Part shown: positions 26,083 through 35,599 of the stretch, one piece after another
Layout of the letters: every line of letters begins with the position of its first letter
How positions within the stretch are numbered: the first letter of the stretch is position 1
Assembly: GCF_001690595.1 (NCBI RefSeq)
Contig: NZ_LZHH01000034.1
Span: 1 to 37,318, forward strand
Direction of reading: 5' to 3'
Source of the DNA: Gilliamella sp. Choc5-1
GTDB lineage: Bacteria; Pseudomonadota; Gammaproteobacteria; Enterobacterales; Orbaceae
DNA: 37,318 bases
Made by a program: the position numbers and the translations under genes
Notes under the pieces: generated by a model
What the model was told of the DNA's origin: nothing
Database searches by the model: none
The model's input: only the letters and a program-made list of their open reading frames with translations

Positions 26083-28746
26083 ATGACCAAAGTATCAATA
26101 GAAACACTGGCTCAAGAAATCAACACACCAGTGCAAACACTTTTGCAACAGTTTGCTGATGCAGGTATGAAGAAATCTGCAACAGACACTGTCACACAAA
26201 AGGAGAAAGAAGCTTTGCTTGCTCATTTAAAACCTCAGCAAGGCCCAACAAAGTTAACATTGCAACGTAAGACGCACTCAACTTTAAATGTGTCGAGCGG
26301 TGGTGGCAAAAGCAAAGAAATAAAAGTAGAAGTTCGTAAAAAACGAACTTTTGTTAAACGCGATCCAGCTGAAATTGCGGCGGAGCAAGAAAAAGCACGC
26401 TTAGAAGCTGAACAAAAAGCTCGCCAAGAAGCAGAACTAAAAGCGAAACAAGAAGCCGAATTAAAAGCGCGTAAAGAAGCGGAAGAAAAAGAAAAGAAAG
26501 CTGAAGAAGAAGCGAAAAAGCGTGCTCAAGAGGAAAAAGCGAAAGCGGCACAAGAGCGAGTAGTTGATCCAAAAGTAAAAAAAGCGCAAGAAGAAAAAGC
26601 ACGATTAGAAGCTGAAGCGAATGAGATTAAACGTAAAGCGGAAGAAGAAAATCGTCGAAAATTAGAGGAAGATGCCAAGCGTATGGCTGAAGAAGCTCGT
26701 AAGCTAGCAGAACAATATAATGAAGTTGATGATAGTGATCATACAGAAGATGAAGATTATCATGTGACAACCTCTAAATACGCTAGAGCAGCAGAAGACG
26801 AAACTGATCGTGAAGTCGAAAGCGCTCGTGGGCGTGGTCGAAATGCTAAACAAACTAAACAGAAAAAAGGCAACAAGCTATCAGAAGGCAAAGCGGAACG
26901 TGAAGAAGCTCGAGCTGTGACTCGTGGCGGCCATAATAAAAAGAAAGGTAAAAGCACGTTGCAACAAAGTTTTACTAAACCTGTCCAAGCGGTTAATCGT
27001 GATGTTGTTATTGGTGAAACCATTACCGTTGCTGAATTAGCGAATAAAATGGCAGTAAAAGGTTCCGAAGTGATCAAAACTATGATGAAAATGGGGGCAA
27101 TGGCAACTATTAATCAAGTTATCGATCAAGAAACAGCACAATTAGTGGCTGAAGAAATGGGACATAAAGTAGTACTTCGTCGTGAAAATGAGCTTGAAGA
27201 ATCTCTTATGAGCGATCGTGATACAGGTGCAGAAAAAGTTTCTCGTGCACCTGTAGTTACCATTATGGGACACGTTGACCATGGTAAAACCTCTTTACTT
27301 GACTATATTCGTAAAGCAAAAGTGGCTTCAGGCGAAGCTGGTGGAATTACACAACATATTGGTGCTTATCATGTTAAAACGCCAAATGGAGAAATAACTT
27401 TCTTAGATACTCCAGGTCATGCGGCGTTTACCTCTATGCGTGCGCGGGGTGCTAAAGCAACGGATATTGTAGTACTTGTTGTTGCAGCTGATGATGGTGT
27501 AATGCCTCAAACTATAGAAGCAATCCAACATGCTAAAGCGGCAAATGTACCAATTGTTGTTGCTGTTAACAAAATTGATAAACCTGAAGCTGATCCAGAG
27601 CGTGTAAAAGGCGAACTAGCACAATATGGCGTAATGTCAGAAGATTGGGGGGGGGATACTCAGTTTGTTCATGTTTCTGCTAAAGCAGGTACTGGTATTG
27701 ATCAACTACTTGAAGCCATCTTACTACAAGCTGAAGTGCTTGAATTAACGGCATACGAAACAGGTATGGCAAGCGGCGTTGTGATTGAATCATTCCTTGA
27801 TAAAGGTCGTGGTTCAGTTGCAACAGTACTTGTTCAATCAGGTACGTTGCGTAAAGGTGATATCGTACTTTGTGGATTTGAATACGGTCGTATCCGAGCG
27901 ATGCGCAATGAACTAGGTAAAGAAGTGACTGAAGCTGGTCCATCAATACCAGTTGAAATTCTTGGCTTGTCTGGAGTGCCATCAGCTGGTGACGAAGCTA
28001 CTGTTGTACGTGATGAAAAGAAAGCTCGTGAAGTTGCGCTTTATCGACAAGGTAAATTCCGTGATGTAAAACTTGCTCGTCAACAAAAAGCGAAGCTTGA
28101 AAACATGTTTACCAACATGACAGAAGGCGATGTTTCTGAACTCAATATTGTTCTAAAAGCAGATGTTCAAGGTTCTGCTGAGGCGATTTCTGATTCATTA
28201 CTTAAACTATCAACAGATGAAGTTAAAGTTAAAATTATTGGATCAGGTGTGGGCGGTATAACCGAAACTGACGCATCGCTGGCTGCTGCATCAAATGCGA
28301 TCATTTTAGGCTTTAACGTTCGTGCCGATGCTTCAGCACGTAAAGTGATTGAATCAGAAAATTTAGATCTACGTTATTACTCTGTTATTTATGATCTAAT
28401 TGACGAAGTTAAACAAGCTATGAGCGGTATGCTTGCACCAGAATACAAACAAGAAATTATTGGTCTTGCTCAAGTGCGTGATGTGTTTAAATCACCTAAA
28501 TTTGGTGCAATTGCAGGTTGTATGGTAACCGAAGGTGTTGTTAAACGTCACAACCCAATTCGTGTATTGCGTGATAACGTTGTTATCTATGAAGGCGAAC
28601 TTGAATCATTACGTCGCTTTAAAGATGATGTTAACGAAGTACGTAATGGAACCGAATGTGGTATTGGTGTGCGTAACTACAACGATGTTCGTGTTGGCGA
28701 CACGATTGAAGTTTTTGAAACTATCGAAATCAAACGTACGATCTAA
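26083..28746 (+). CDS. infB: Translation initiation factor IF-2
   Basis: The GTPase that delivers fMet-tRNA to the 30S subunit and promotes subunit joining. The 887 residues compare with 890 in E. coli. The N-terminus has an IF2 N domain ([20 protein letters not shown]), then a long charged, coiled-coil Glu/Lys/Ala linker (about 100-220), then a second N domain. The G domain has G1 [15 protein letters not shown]3 [10 protein letters not shown] and G4 [13 protein letters not shown]; domains II-IV end in [13 protein letters not shown]. Codons for WGGD include a nine-G tract (27647-27655). GAGGA lies upstream of ATG. The initiator tRNA gene lies in the same locus. Confidence 0.98.
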   Translation: MTKVSIETLAQEINTPVQTLLQQFADAGMKKSATDTVTQKEKEALLAHLKPQQGPTKLTLQRKTHSTLNVSSGGGKSKEIKVEVRKKRTFVKRDPAEIAAEQEKARLEAEQKARQEAELKAKQEAELKARKEAEEKEKKAEEEAKKRAQEEKAKAAQERVVDPKVKKAQEEKARLEAEANEIKRKAEEENRRKLEEDAKRMAEEARKLAEQYNEVDDSDHTEDEDYHVTTSKYARAAEDETDREVESARGRGRNAKQTKQKKGNKLSEGKAEREEARAVTRGGHNKKKGKSTLQQSFTKPVQAVNRDVVIGETITVAELANKMAVKGSEVIKTMMKMGAMATINQVIDQETAQLVAEEMGHKVVLRRENELEESLMSDRDTGAEKVSRAPVVTIMGHVDHGKTSLLDYIRKAKVASGEAGGITQHIGAYHVKTPNGEITFLDTPGHAAFTSMRARGAKATDIVVLVVAADDGVMPQTIEAIQHAKAANVPIVVAVNKIDKPEADPERVKGELAQYGVMSEDWGGDTQFVHVSAKAGTGIDQLLEAILLQAEVLELTAYETGMASGVVIESFLDKGRGSVATVLVQSGTLRKGDIVLCGFEYGRIRAMRNELGKEVTEAGPSIPVEILGLSGVPSAGDEATVVRDEKKAREVALYRQGKFRDVKLARQQKAKLENMFTNMTEGDVSELNIVLKADVQGSAEAISDSLLKLSTDEVKVKIIGSGVGGITETDASLAAASNAIILGFNVRADASARKVIESENLDLRYYSVIYDLIDEVKQAMSGMLAPEYKQEIIGLAQVRDVFKSPKFGAIAGCMVTEGVVKRHNPIRVLRDNVVIYEGELESLRRFKDDVNEVRNGTECGIGVRNYNDVRVGDTIEVFETIEIKRTI

Positions 28747-28812
28747 TTACAACGTATTTGATGTTATAAGCAAGGTATAGTCCTTGCTTATTCATTTATA
28801 AGGAAAATAGAT

Positions 28813-29190
28813 ATGGCAAAAGCATTTAATCGTTCATCTCGAGTTGGGCATGAATTACAAAAAGAAATTGCAATTATCTTACAACGAGAAATCAAAGACC
28901 CTCGTCTTGGTATGGTAACCGTTTCAGGCGTTGATATCTCGCGTGATCTTTCGTATGCCAAAGTTTTTGTGACTTTTTTGAATGACGATGATCCACAAGT
29001 TATTGAACAAGGATTAACGGTACTTAATGATGCTAAAGGTTACATTCGAACCTTAATTGGCAAAGCGATGCGTTTGCGAATCATTCCAGAGATAAAATTC
29101 TTTTACGATGAGTCGCTCGTTAAAGGTATGCAAATGTCGAGTTTGGTGGCGGATGTTATCAAACAAGACAATGAGCGTCATAAAGATTAA
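28813..29190 (+). CDS. rbfA: 30S ribosome-binding factor RbfA
   Basis: A cold-shock-type factor for 16S rRNA 5'-end maturation in the 30S subunit. The 125-residue product has the family features [48 protein letters not shown] and [14 protein letters not shown]. An AAGGA Shine-Dalgarno lies eight bases before ATG. It is separated from infB by 66 bases and followed by truB. Confidence 0.97.
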   Translation: MAKAFNRSSRVGHELQKEIAIILQREIKDPRLGMVTVSGVDISRDLSYAKVFVTFLNDDDPQVIEQGLTVLNDAKGYIRTLIGKAMRLRIIPEIKFFYDESLVKGMQMSSLVADVIKQDNERHKD

Positions 29191-29214
29191 TATTAAAAAA
29201 TAGTCCTGAACTCT

Positions 29215-29256
29215 GTCAAAAAGTTTCAGGTAACTATGTGTTTCAGTATAAAAATG
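29215..29256. repeat. Dispersed intergenic repeat, copy B (mate at 15691-15733)
   Basis: aaaaagtttcagg, then tatgtgttt, then cagtataaaaatg aligns with the copy between ybbJ and qmcA. Here it covers the translation start region of truB: the CAGG at its centre is the only Shine-Dalgarno-like sequence near the truB start. A cctgaac at 29205-29211 can pair imperfectly with the gtttcagg. Confidence 0.5.
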
Positions 29257-30162
29257 GTGAATATAAAAAAAACTCGCCGTGATCTTCACGGTGTTTTGTT
29301 GCTAGACAAACCGCAAGGCATGACATCAAACGATGCGTTGCAAAAAGTAAAATGGTTATTTAATGCTAAAAAGGCAGGGCATACGGGAGCTCTTGATCCA
29401 CTAGCGACAGGGATGCTTCCTATCTGTTTTGGTGAAGCAACCAAATTTTCACAATATTTATTGGATTCAGATAAGCGTTATCGTGTGATCGCCAAACTAG
29501 GAGAACGAACCGATACATCTGATGCCGATGGTCAAATTATATGTACCAAACCTGTTGAAGTGACTAAATCACAAATCAACCAAGCTTTAACACATTTTCT
29601 CGGTGATATTTTACAAGTGCCAACTATGTTTTCGGCATTAAAATATCAAGGAAAACCGCTTTACCAATATGCTCGCCAAGGTATTGTGGTTGAACGTGAA
29701 GCTAGACCAATTACCGTTTACGAAAATCAATTTATCCAATTTGATGCAATAAAAAACGAATTAACGTTAGAAATACACTGCTCAAAAGGCACCTACATCC
29801 GAACCATTATTGATGATTTAGGTGAATTATTGGGTTGCGGAGCACACGTTATTTATTTAAGGCGTTTACAAGTTTCCAATTACCCGATTGAAAACATGGT
29901 CACCTTAGAACAGCTACAAAATATCGAACTTAAAGATGATCTACTAATGCCCGTTGACAGCCCATTGCAAGATCGCCCAAAAGTTACCCTTAGCGATACG
30001 CAAGGTAAAGACATATTATTAGGACGAACCATTGAACTTGAAAGCTCCACGCAAGTTGAAACCTTAGTGCGAATTTATCAAGGCAAGCAATTTATTGGCG
30101 CTGGTATAATGCAAAATAACAAATTATCGCCAAAGCGTTTAATATCAACATTCATCAAGTAG
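29236..30162 (+). CDS. truB: tRNA pseudouridine-55 synthase TruB
   Basis: Makes pseudouridine 55 in the T-loop of elongator tRNAs. Landmarks are [20 protein letters not shown], the catalytic loop [38 protein letters not shown] and [18 protein letters not shown], with a C-terminal PUA-like part. The start is uncertain. ATG 29236 has a CAGG Shine-Dalgarno; ATG 29254 ([10 protein letters not shown]) has none, but would put the catalytic Asp at position 48 exactly as in E. coli. The region between them is inside a dispersed repeat. In enterics rpsO and pnp follow; here they do not. Confidence 0.96.
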   Translation: MCFSIKMVNIKKTRRDLHGVLLLDKPQGMTSNDALQKVKWLFNAKKAGHTGALDPLATGMLPICFGEATKFSQYLLDSDKRYRVIAKLGERTDTSDADGQIICTKPVEVTKSQINQALTHFLGDILQVPTMFSALKYQGKPLYQYARQGIVVEREARPITVYENQFIQFDAIKNELTLEIHCSKGTYIRTIIDDLGELLGCGAHVIYLRRLQVSNYPIENMVTLEQLQNIELKDDLLMPVDSPLQDRPKVTLSDTQGKDILLGRTIELESSTQVETLVRIYQGKQFIGAGIMQNNKLSPKRLISTFIK

Positions 30163-30198
30163 TCTTGCTTAGTTTAAAGCTAACCTCAAAAAACAAGC

Positions 30199-30332
30199 AA
30201 ATAGTACAGCAGAAGTTGTGATTCTAAATTAGGTTCAGAAAATTCTTGCCTAAATTATTTTTTAATATAAAGACGATTTGGTACTCAGTTATTTTTAGCA
30301 AAGCGAATTTACTACTTTTTGCTGTACTATTT
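30199..30332. repeat. 134-base segment bounded by a perfect 13-base inverted repeat
   Basis: AAATAGTACAGCA (30199-30211) is the exact complement of TGCTGTACTATTT (30320-30332). The 108 bases between them have no coding capacity. It could be a miniature inverted-repeat element or a long hairpin in the truB 3' region; no clear target duplication was identified. Confidence 0.55.
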
Positions 30333-30590
30333 TAGGGGATAGTTACACTCGGCTTAAATCCTATCATAAAAAACACTTTATCTATTTTAAAGATTAATTG
30401 AAGTCTGAAACGGTATAGAATCCTGAATATTTTTTACAAGAAAAGAGACAATGCTAAAGCAAAAAATGGGAGTGTAGGAATAACTATCGTTATTTGAATT
30501 AATTTGAAAAACTACTATGATGAATATATGAAAAAAGTTAACGAACTATTATATACAAGAAAACATTCGCTAAATTTGGATAGGCTATAC

Positions 30591-30676
30591 TTGGATCGGC
30601 TACACTAATTAGTACCAGTTTTATAAGGTTATTATTATGATAAACTAAAAATAAAAGAAGGTAGCAACAACGGCAA
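30591..30676 (+). repeat. 86-base dispersed repeat, copy 2 (mate at 2670-2755)
   Basis: This matches 2670-2755 with five substitutions and no gaps. In this copy the ATG-like position has mutated to ACG (caacggcaa), consistent with decay of a former start codon. It lies about 120 bases upstream of the transglutaminase-like gene. Confidence 0.75.
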
Positions 30677-30797
30677 TCAAATCAGCTTGAAGAGCAAAAC
30701 GTAATTTTATCAACAAATAATTGTTGATATTAAAGATAGGTGAATTCAAGCTGTTTCAGGAAAATACTTTATAAATTTTTATAGGACTATTTTAACC

Positions 30798-32021
30798 ATG
30801 AAGTGTAAACTATTTATCCTTTTTTCTTTTCTCTATATTATTTTATGCAGTATTTGGTTTTTTTTATCACTCTTTCCATGCAATTATTATAATTATATTT
30901 TGGATAGATTATACATCAATAAAATCGATAATAATTTATCATCATTAAATTCTTCGTTTTCTCCTCAATTTTTGACACACAAGATGGTTATGTATGATTT
31001 AGAACATGGAATTACATCAGAACAAATAGCAAATAAAGCACTTAATAATATAAATTATTATTTTGCTCAAATTAGTAATAATTGCATCTTGGAAGGAGAG
31101 CAAACTAGTTCAGATATTATTAATTATATTTCTTGTGCAAATAAAACATTAGGAGAATATTTTTATTATCAACCATCACAAGAAACTTCAAATAATTATG
31201 CCAATCAACGTTCTGATTGTGATTTAAATACATATTTACTAATTGATGCGATGAAAAAGGTAGGTATAGACGCTTATATTATCTATGCTCCTAATCATGC
31301 TTTTTTGGGAGCGAAAAGTAAAAATCAGGAAATTATTTTATGGGAAACTACTACAGATAAAAATAAAGGCGAAAAGATAGATACACAAATTATTACTGAT
31401 GCGAATAAAATTATTGTGGATTCTTTATCTTCTTTTTATAAAAAAAATGACAGGATACCATATTATAGGTATTACAATACAAAATATGCATTTGATTTGT
31501 ATAAAATTTTAGTGTCGGATATTTCTAACGTTGATTCTTTAGCTCTTGTTGAAGGTAGTTATCTTAATGATACTGAAAATGCAATAATAGAGAATGCATA
31601 TTTTGAATTGCGATTACAAAAAAATAAATTTACTGATAGCGACTTAGAAAAACTTAAAAAAAGTTTACAAAAAGATATAAATAATGAGAATAACCGTGTC
31701 TTACTAGCAACTTTTTATGAAAATCATAAAATGTTAGACCAAGCACGTGAGCATATTGAAATACTTTTAAAGTCTGAGCGTTGTGGTAAAGACTGTATTG
31801 AATTAGCTATAAGGTTGGATTCAGAGGGTAACTCTTATTTTTTACAGAAATATGTTCAATTTCATGATAGTAAATTGGTTACCAAAGTAAAGCAGTTTTT
31901 TAAATTAGATAAAATGGAGTATACATATAAAGATTATAAAAACACGCGTTTAAAAATTTTGTACTTATTAACAGGCTCCAATATAAATAAATTTGTATAT
32001 TTTCCTACAGTTATTTTGTGA
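30798..32021 (+). CDS. Membrane-anchored transglutaminase-like protein of unknown function
   Basis: The 407-residue protein starts with a strong uncleaved-anchor or signal-type helix (LFILFSFLYIILCSIWFFLSL). The rest is probably periplasmic. Residues 138-185 have the order of a transglutaminase-like/papain-fold core: Cys141 in RSDCDLNTYLLIDAMKKVG, His167 in YIIYAPNHAFLGAK, and an acidic residue after Trp in IILWETTT (E183). The spacing and the Leu-rich helix after the Cys fit the family; the identification is by eye. Residues about 290-330 (NRVLLATFYENHKMLDQARE) look like a TPR-type helical repeat. The gene is visibly more AT-rich than its neighbours, has a weak Shine-Dalgarno, and sits between IS fragments where rpsO-pnp is expected. 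Likely acquired; substrate unknown. Confidence 0.6.
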   Translation: MKCKLFILFSFLYIILCSIWFFLSLFPCNYYNYILDRLYINKIDNNLSSLNSSFSPQFLTHKMVMYDLEHGITSEQIANKALNNINYYFAQISNNCILEGEQTSSDIINYISCANKTLGEYFYYQPSQETSNNYANQRSDCDLNTYLLIDAMKKVGIDAYIIYAPNHAFLGAKSKNQEIILWETTTDKNKGEKIDTQIITDANKIIVDSLSSFYKKNDRIPYYRYYNTKYAFDLYKILVSDISNVDSLALVEGSYLNDTENAIIENAYFELRLQKNKFTDSDLEKLKKSLQKDINNENNRVLLATFYENHKMLDQAREHIEILLKSERCGKDCIELAIRLDSEGNSYFLQKYVQFHDSKLVTKVKQFFKLDKMEYTYKDYKNTRLKILYLLTGSNINKFVYFPTVIL

Positions 32022-32489
32022 TTACCACCTAAATTAGTAATTATTTGCCAAAATACTGTAGCAAAAAAGTAGAAAATTTCCCATAATAAATAAAAGTAAA
32101 AATGGATTTAAGAGTGAAAAAATAACCGAACGATCAAATCGTATCGATATTAAAAGAAGCAGAAGCAGGTATTCCCGTTAAAGAACTTTACCGGAAATAT
32201 GGTATGGCAATTTAGCTTTTTATGAATGATGAGAAAATATGGGCGGTATGAAAGTCTTATATATCAAACGTTTAAAAGAACTTGAGGCAGAAAACCGTAT
32301 GAGCCTCGCCCAAATCTTTAAATTTCATTTTAATTTATTCCTCTTACCTACTTACGTGTAAATAATAATAGATGCCCCAATGATTGATTATTCAATTAAG
32401 TAGCTAGTAACCTAAAAAAATTACAAAGTCCCCCTTTGACTGATTTATCCTAATTAAACTAGCACAATTGGTTATGCCGGTATCATATT
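32022..32489. other. Gene-free stretch containing an IS3 orfA remnant
   Basis: Apart from the OrfA pseudogene at 32102-32335, this region is AT-rich, without recognised genes, terminators or RNA features. Confidence 0.5.
32102..32335 (+). pseudogene. Decayed IS3-family orfA
   Basis: Starting from ATG 32102 the frame has a stop at 32123, then reads NDQIVSILKEAEAGIPVKEL and YRKYGM, the helix-turn-helix of IS3-family (IS407/IS51-like) OrfA. A frame change and two more stops follow. The last part reads GGMKVLYIKRLKELEAENRM, again as in OrfA (normally YGGMEVSDIKRLKELEEENR). OrfB is absent. It is not the same subtype as the IS3 element at the left edge, whose OrfA tail reads [10 protein letters not shown]. 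Confidence 0.75.
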
Positions 32490-33533
32490 CTAATAAAATA
32501 TCGATTCTGCTTCTATAATTTTACAGCGCTTAGTGGGTTTTGCCGTGCTTTTAATTAGCTCACACAGTAAAGTTGCTGATTTTTGTCCCATTTCAAACAA
32601 AGGCTTGTTTATTCTGCTTAGGGTATCTAATTGATTGTATTTAAGTTCTTTAGAAGAGCTAAAATACGATATTGTAAGTGGTTTTGTAAGTTTTGATTGG
32701 CTTTCATTGGCTTGGTGTATGGCACCTAAAATCATGCTATCGGGTGATTGGTTGTGGTCTTTATCATCGCTTTTATCCAAACAATTTAAGCTAAAATTAT
32801 CGGTACAAATAATCGCGGAAGGTGATTTTGTGCCGTTTATTAGTTTTTTAACCGCTGATCTGGCATGTTGATAGGTAAAACAGCCATGAATAATATATCT
32901 AGGCTCAATAGTAATATTGGCACGCATTAAAGCTTGTTTATAGCCTTGTAGTAAAAGTGTAGAGCTCGTTAATTTTTCATTATTAAGCAAAATGGCAATT
33001 TTGGTATGTGACTTATCAATCAAATATTTTGTTATTTGGTATCCAATAAGTAAATGATCAAAGTGAACACAAATAAAATCCAGTGAAAAGTGATTAACTA
33101 AAACAATAGGTGGTAATGTGGTTTTATAAGTAACTAGCGTTTTTAAGTAAGGCGCTTCATTAATAATAATGATGCCATCAAATGCATGTTGAGCAACATA
33201 ACGAATAATATGATGGATATCAGTTTTATTATGATAAGGAAATTGCAAATAAAACATTTGAAATTGTTCCTCTTTTAAAACTTGCTCTAATCCTGCATTG
33301 ATTAAGCTTTTTGAATAAAGTTGATTATCGATAATTAATATTTTTTTGCTGTTATGTATGGGTTTATAGGGTTTGAAATTTTTTGACGTATCCATATTTA
33401 ATTCCTCAATTGCTTGATAAACACATAACTGTATTTGAGGTGAGGTTAAATGTGGTTTTTTTAGCACTCTAGAAACCGAAGCAACAGAAGTGTTGGCTTT
33501 TTTAGCTATCGTGGATAAGGTGATTTTTGTCAT
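32490..33533 (-). CDS. LacI-family transcriptional regulator, CytR-like
   Basis: The 347-residue protein has an N-terminal LacI-type helix-turn-helix (ITLSTIAKKANTSVASVSRV) and a hinge, followed by a periplasmic-binding-protein-like domain. The overall order resembles CytR (PPIVLVNHF near CytR's PPMVMANEF; LLQGYKQALMRANITIEPRY near LQGYVQALRRCGIMVDPQY). The usual C-terminal signature IxGFDN is lost (ISYFSSSKEL), and the region before it contains an insertion (CLDKSDDKDHNQSPDSM). The effector response may therefore have changed or been lost. It is transcribed divergently from usg. No target operator could be named. Confidence 0.8.
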   Translation of the reverse strand: MTKITLSTIAKKANTSVASVSRVLKKPHLTSPQIQLCVYQAIEELNMDTSKNFKPYKPIHNSKKILIIDNQLYSKSLINAGLEQVLKEEQFQMFYLQFPYHNKTDIHHIIRYVAQHAFDGIIIINEAPYLKTLVTYKTTLPPIVLVNHFSLDFICVHFDHLLIGYQITKYLIDKSHTKIAILLNNEKLTSSTLLLQGYKQALMRANITIEPRYIIHGCFTYQHARSAVKKLINGTKSPSAIICTDNFSLNCLDKSDDKDHNQSPDSMILGAIHQANESQSKLTKPLTISYFSSSKELKYNQLDTLSRINKPLFEMGQKSATLLCELIKSTAKPTKRCKIIEAESIFY

Positions 33534-33711
33534 AATAATAAATAAAGTTAACTAAAAATGACTTATCACTTTACTGATATTGAATTATTTTGTAAGAGGG
33601 CAAACTTTATTTTGTCGATCTGTGTTCCAAAATCAAGAAATATCTTTTTCCGCTATCTTTGACAATATAGTGATATAATTACCGCTAAATTTTTTATTTG
33701 GGTTGATAAAT

Positions 33712-34731
33712 ATGTCTGCATGGAATATTGCTATTGTGGGAGCGACAGGGCAAGTAGGTTCTGCGCTAGTTGAATTACTACAACAACGTGGTTTACAAGA
33801 TAATGATCTAAAAATTGAAAATCTCTATCTAGTTGGTAGTGATAATAGTGCTGGCGAAATTGTTCGCTTTTCTGGCAAGAATTTAACCGTGATTGATAGT
33901 GCACAAATGGACTGGAGCGAGTGCCATTTTGCCTTTTTTGTAGCGAGCGCAAAAACTAGTGAAAAATATGCACAAGTTGCTGCAGAGGCAGGTTGTGTGG
34001 TGATTGATGCGAGTGGTTATTTTGCCGAGCAAGATCATATTCCTCTTGTCGTTCCTAAAGTTAATAATAGTGTATTAACCGAATACCGTAATGAAAATAT
34101 CGTCGCTGTTGCCAGTGCCACTGTGTGCCAATTATTGCGCTGTGTTGCGTCGTTGACTGATATGGCGTTATTAACTAATTTACATGTAACTAGTTTTATT
34201 CCCGCCTCATTATATGGCAAGCCTGGCGTTGATGAACTTGCAGGGCAAAGTGCGCGTTTATTAAATGGTATGCCAGTTGATAATCAACTGTTTGATAAAC
34301 AATTAGCCTTTAACTTATTGCCTATATCACACGAACATGATGATGCGATATTAGGTGAAAAATCACAAGTAAACCAAATCCGTAAAGTATTGAGTAATTA
34401 TGAACTTCCTGTCTCTATTGAGTCAGTGATTGTGCCCGTGTTTTATGGTGTATCGCAAGCTATTAATGTATCAAGTAGTTTACCAATTGAATTAGATATG
34501 GCTCGTTTTGGCGAATTTGGTGTTGAAGTTCAAGCCGATAACTTGCCAACCCCAGTGACCGAAGTGAGCAGCGAATCAGAAAGCCAACTCACCGTTAAAT
34601 TATCTAATTTACGACACAGCTATGGCCATTATGAACAAATTCAATTTTGGTCAGTAGCTGATAATATTCGTTATTTAGGCGCACTAATGCTAATTGAAAC
34701 GCTTGAGATCCTCATTAATGACTATATATAA
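33712..34731 (+). CDS. usg: Usg, catalytically dead aspartate-semialdehyde dehydrogenase homologue
   Basis: The 339-residue product is close to the length of E. coli Usg (337) and precedes truA in the same way. It has the Rossmann start [18 protein letters not shown] and the C-terminal [18 protein letters not shown]. True ASADHs have a catalytic Cys in a PNC(S/T)T motif; the aligned stretch here is [12 protein letters not shown], so the catalytic Cys position appears to be Ala. It is therefore unlikely to be an active dehydrogenase. ATG 33712 is preferred to TTG 33703. The gene overlaps truA by 14 bases, pointing to coupled expression; the cellular role of Usg is unknown. Confidence 0.9.
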   Translation: MSAWNIAIVGATGQVGSALVELLQQRGLQDNDLKIENLYLVGSDNSAGEIVRFSGKNLTVIDSAQMDWSECHFAFFVASAKTSEKYAQVAAEAGCVVIDASGYFAEQDHIPLVVPKVNNSVLTEYRNENIVAVASATVCQLLRCVASLTDMALLTNLHVTSFIPASLYGKPGVDELAGQSARLLNGMPVDNQLFDKQLAFNLLPISHEHDDAILGEKSQVNQIRKVLSNYELPVSIESVIVPVFYGVSQAINVSSSLPIELDMARFGEFGVEVQADNLPTPVTEVSSESESQLTVKLSNLRHSYGHYEQIQFWSVADNIRYLGALMLIETLEILINDYI

Positions 34732-35509
34732 AATTGCCCTTGGTATTGAATATGATGGCAGTGCTTATTTTGGTTGGCAACGGCAACAGTCAGTTGATTC
34801 TATTCAAGAAAGGCTAGAATCGGCACTATCAATGATTGCCAATTCACCAATAACCGTATTTTGTGCAGGAAGAACAGATGCAGGCGTGCATGCAACAGGG
34901 CAAGTTATCCACTTTGAAACTCAAGCCGTGCGATCAGCTAGTGCTTGGACAATGGGCGTGAATTCGCATTTACCCGATAATATAGCTGTGCGTTGGTCAC
35001 AAAATGTCGATGATAGCTTTCACGCTCGGTTTAGTGCCACAGCGCGGCGTTACCGTTATGTGATCTATAATAACCGCTATCGATCAGCCATTTTAGCCAA
35101 AGGGGTATCGCATTATTATTTGCCGTTGAATGAAAGCTTAATGCACCAAGCAGCGCAGTATTTATTAGGCGAAAATGATTTTTCCTCTTTTCGAGCATCG
35201 CAGTGTCAGTCAAGAACGCCTTGGCGTAATATTCACCACATTGAAGTTTGGCGGCAGGGCGAATATATTATTGTCGATATTAAGGCCAACGCATTTGTGC
35301 ACCATATGGTACGCAATATTGTCGGTAGCTTACTTGAAGTTGGTACAGGTAATCAGCGCCCAGAGTGGATTGGCGAACTGTTACAAGCTAAAGACAGAAC
35401 GCAAGCGGCTGCAACTGCAAAGCCTGAAGGGTTGTATTTAGTTCAAGTTGATTATCCTGCTCAATACCAAATACCAACGCAGGCATTAGGCCCGCTATTT
35501 ATAGAATAA
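34718..35509 (+). CDS. truA: tRNA pseudouridine-38/39/40 synthase TruA
   Basis: Modifies the anticodon stem-loop of many tRNAs. The 263-residue product matches E. coli Tru[21 protein letters not shown], the catalytic Asp54 in [40 protein letters not shown], and [20 protein letters not shown]. The ATG at 34718 lies inside the end of usg; an in-frame TTG at 34694 is not needed. No separate Shine-Dalgarno is strong, so translation probably depends on ribosomes finishing usg. Confidence 0.96.
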   Translation: MTIYKIALGIEYDGSAYFGWQRQQSVDSIQERLESALSMIANSPITVFCAGRTDAGVHATGQVIHFETQAVRSASAWTMGVNSHLPDNIAVRWSQNVDDSFHARFSATARRYRYVIYNNRYRSAILAKGVSHYYLPLNESLMHQAAQYLLGENDFSSFRASQCQSRTPWRNIHHIEVWRQGEYIIVDIKANAFVHHMVRNIVGSLLEVGTGNQRPEWIGELLQAKDRTQAAATAKPEGLYLVQVDYPAQYQIPTQALGPLFIE

Positions 35510-35599
35510 GTGACAAAATAAGTTATAGAGTTAGTTATAAAACTAAGCATAAAATAGATAAAACCACTTAAGATTGAATCAAATTAAAAGATAAATGTC

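Larger units (their letters stand above)
30163..30797. other. Gene-poor junction after truB with repeat fragments
   Basis: This AT-rich stretch has no supportable gene where rpsO-pnp would be expected. It contains a 13-base inverted repeat (30199-30211 and 30320-30332), a short tandem (ttggataggctatac then ttggatcggctacac, 30576-30605), and the second copy of the 86-base repeat at 30591-30676. After that repeat, decayed codons (M-like AIKSA, stop) may be the start of a lost IS gene. Confidence 0.5.
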
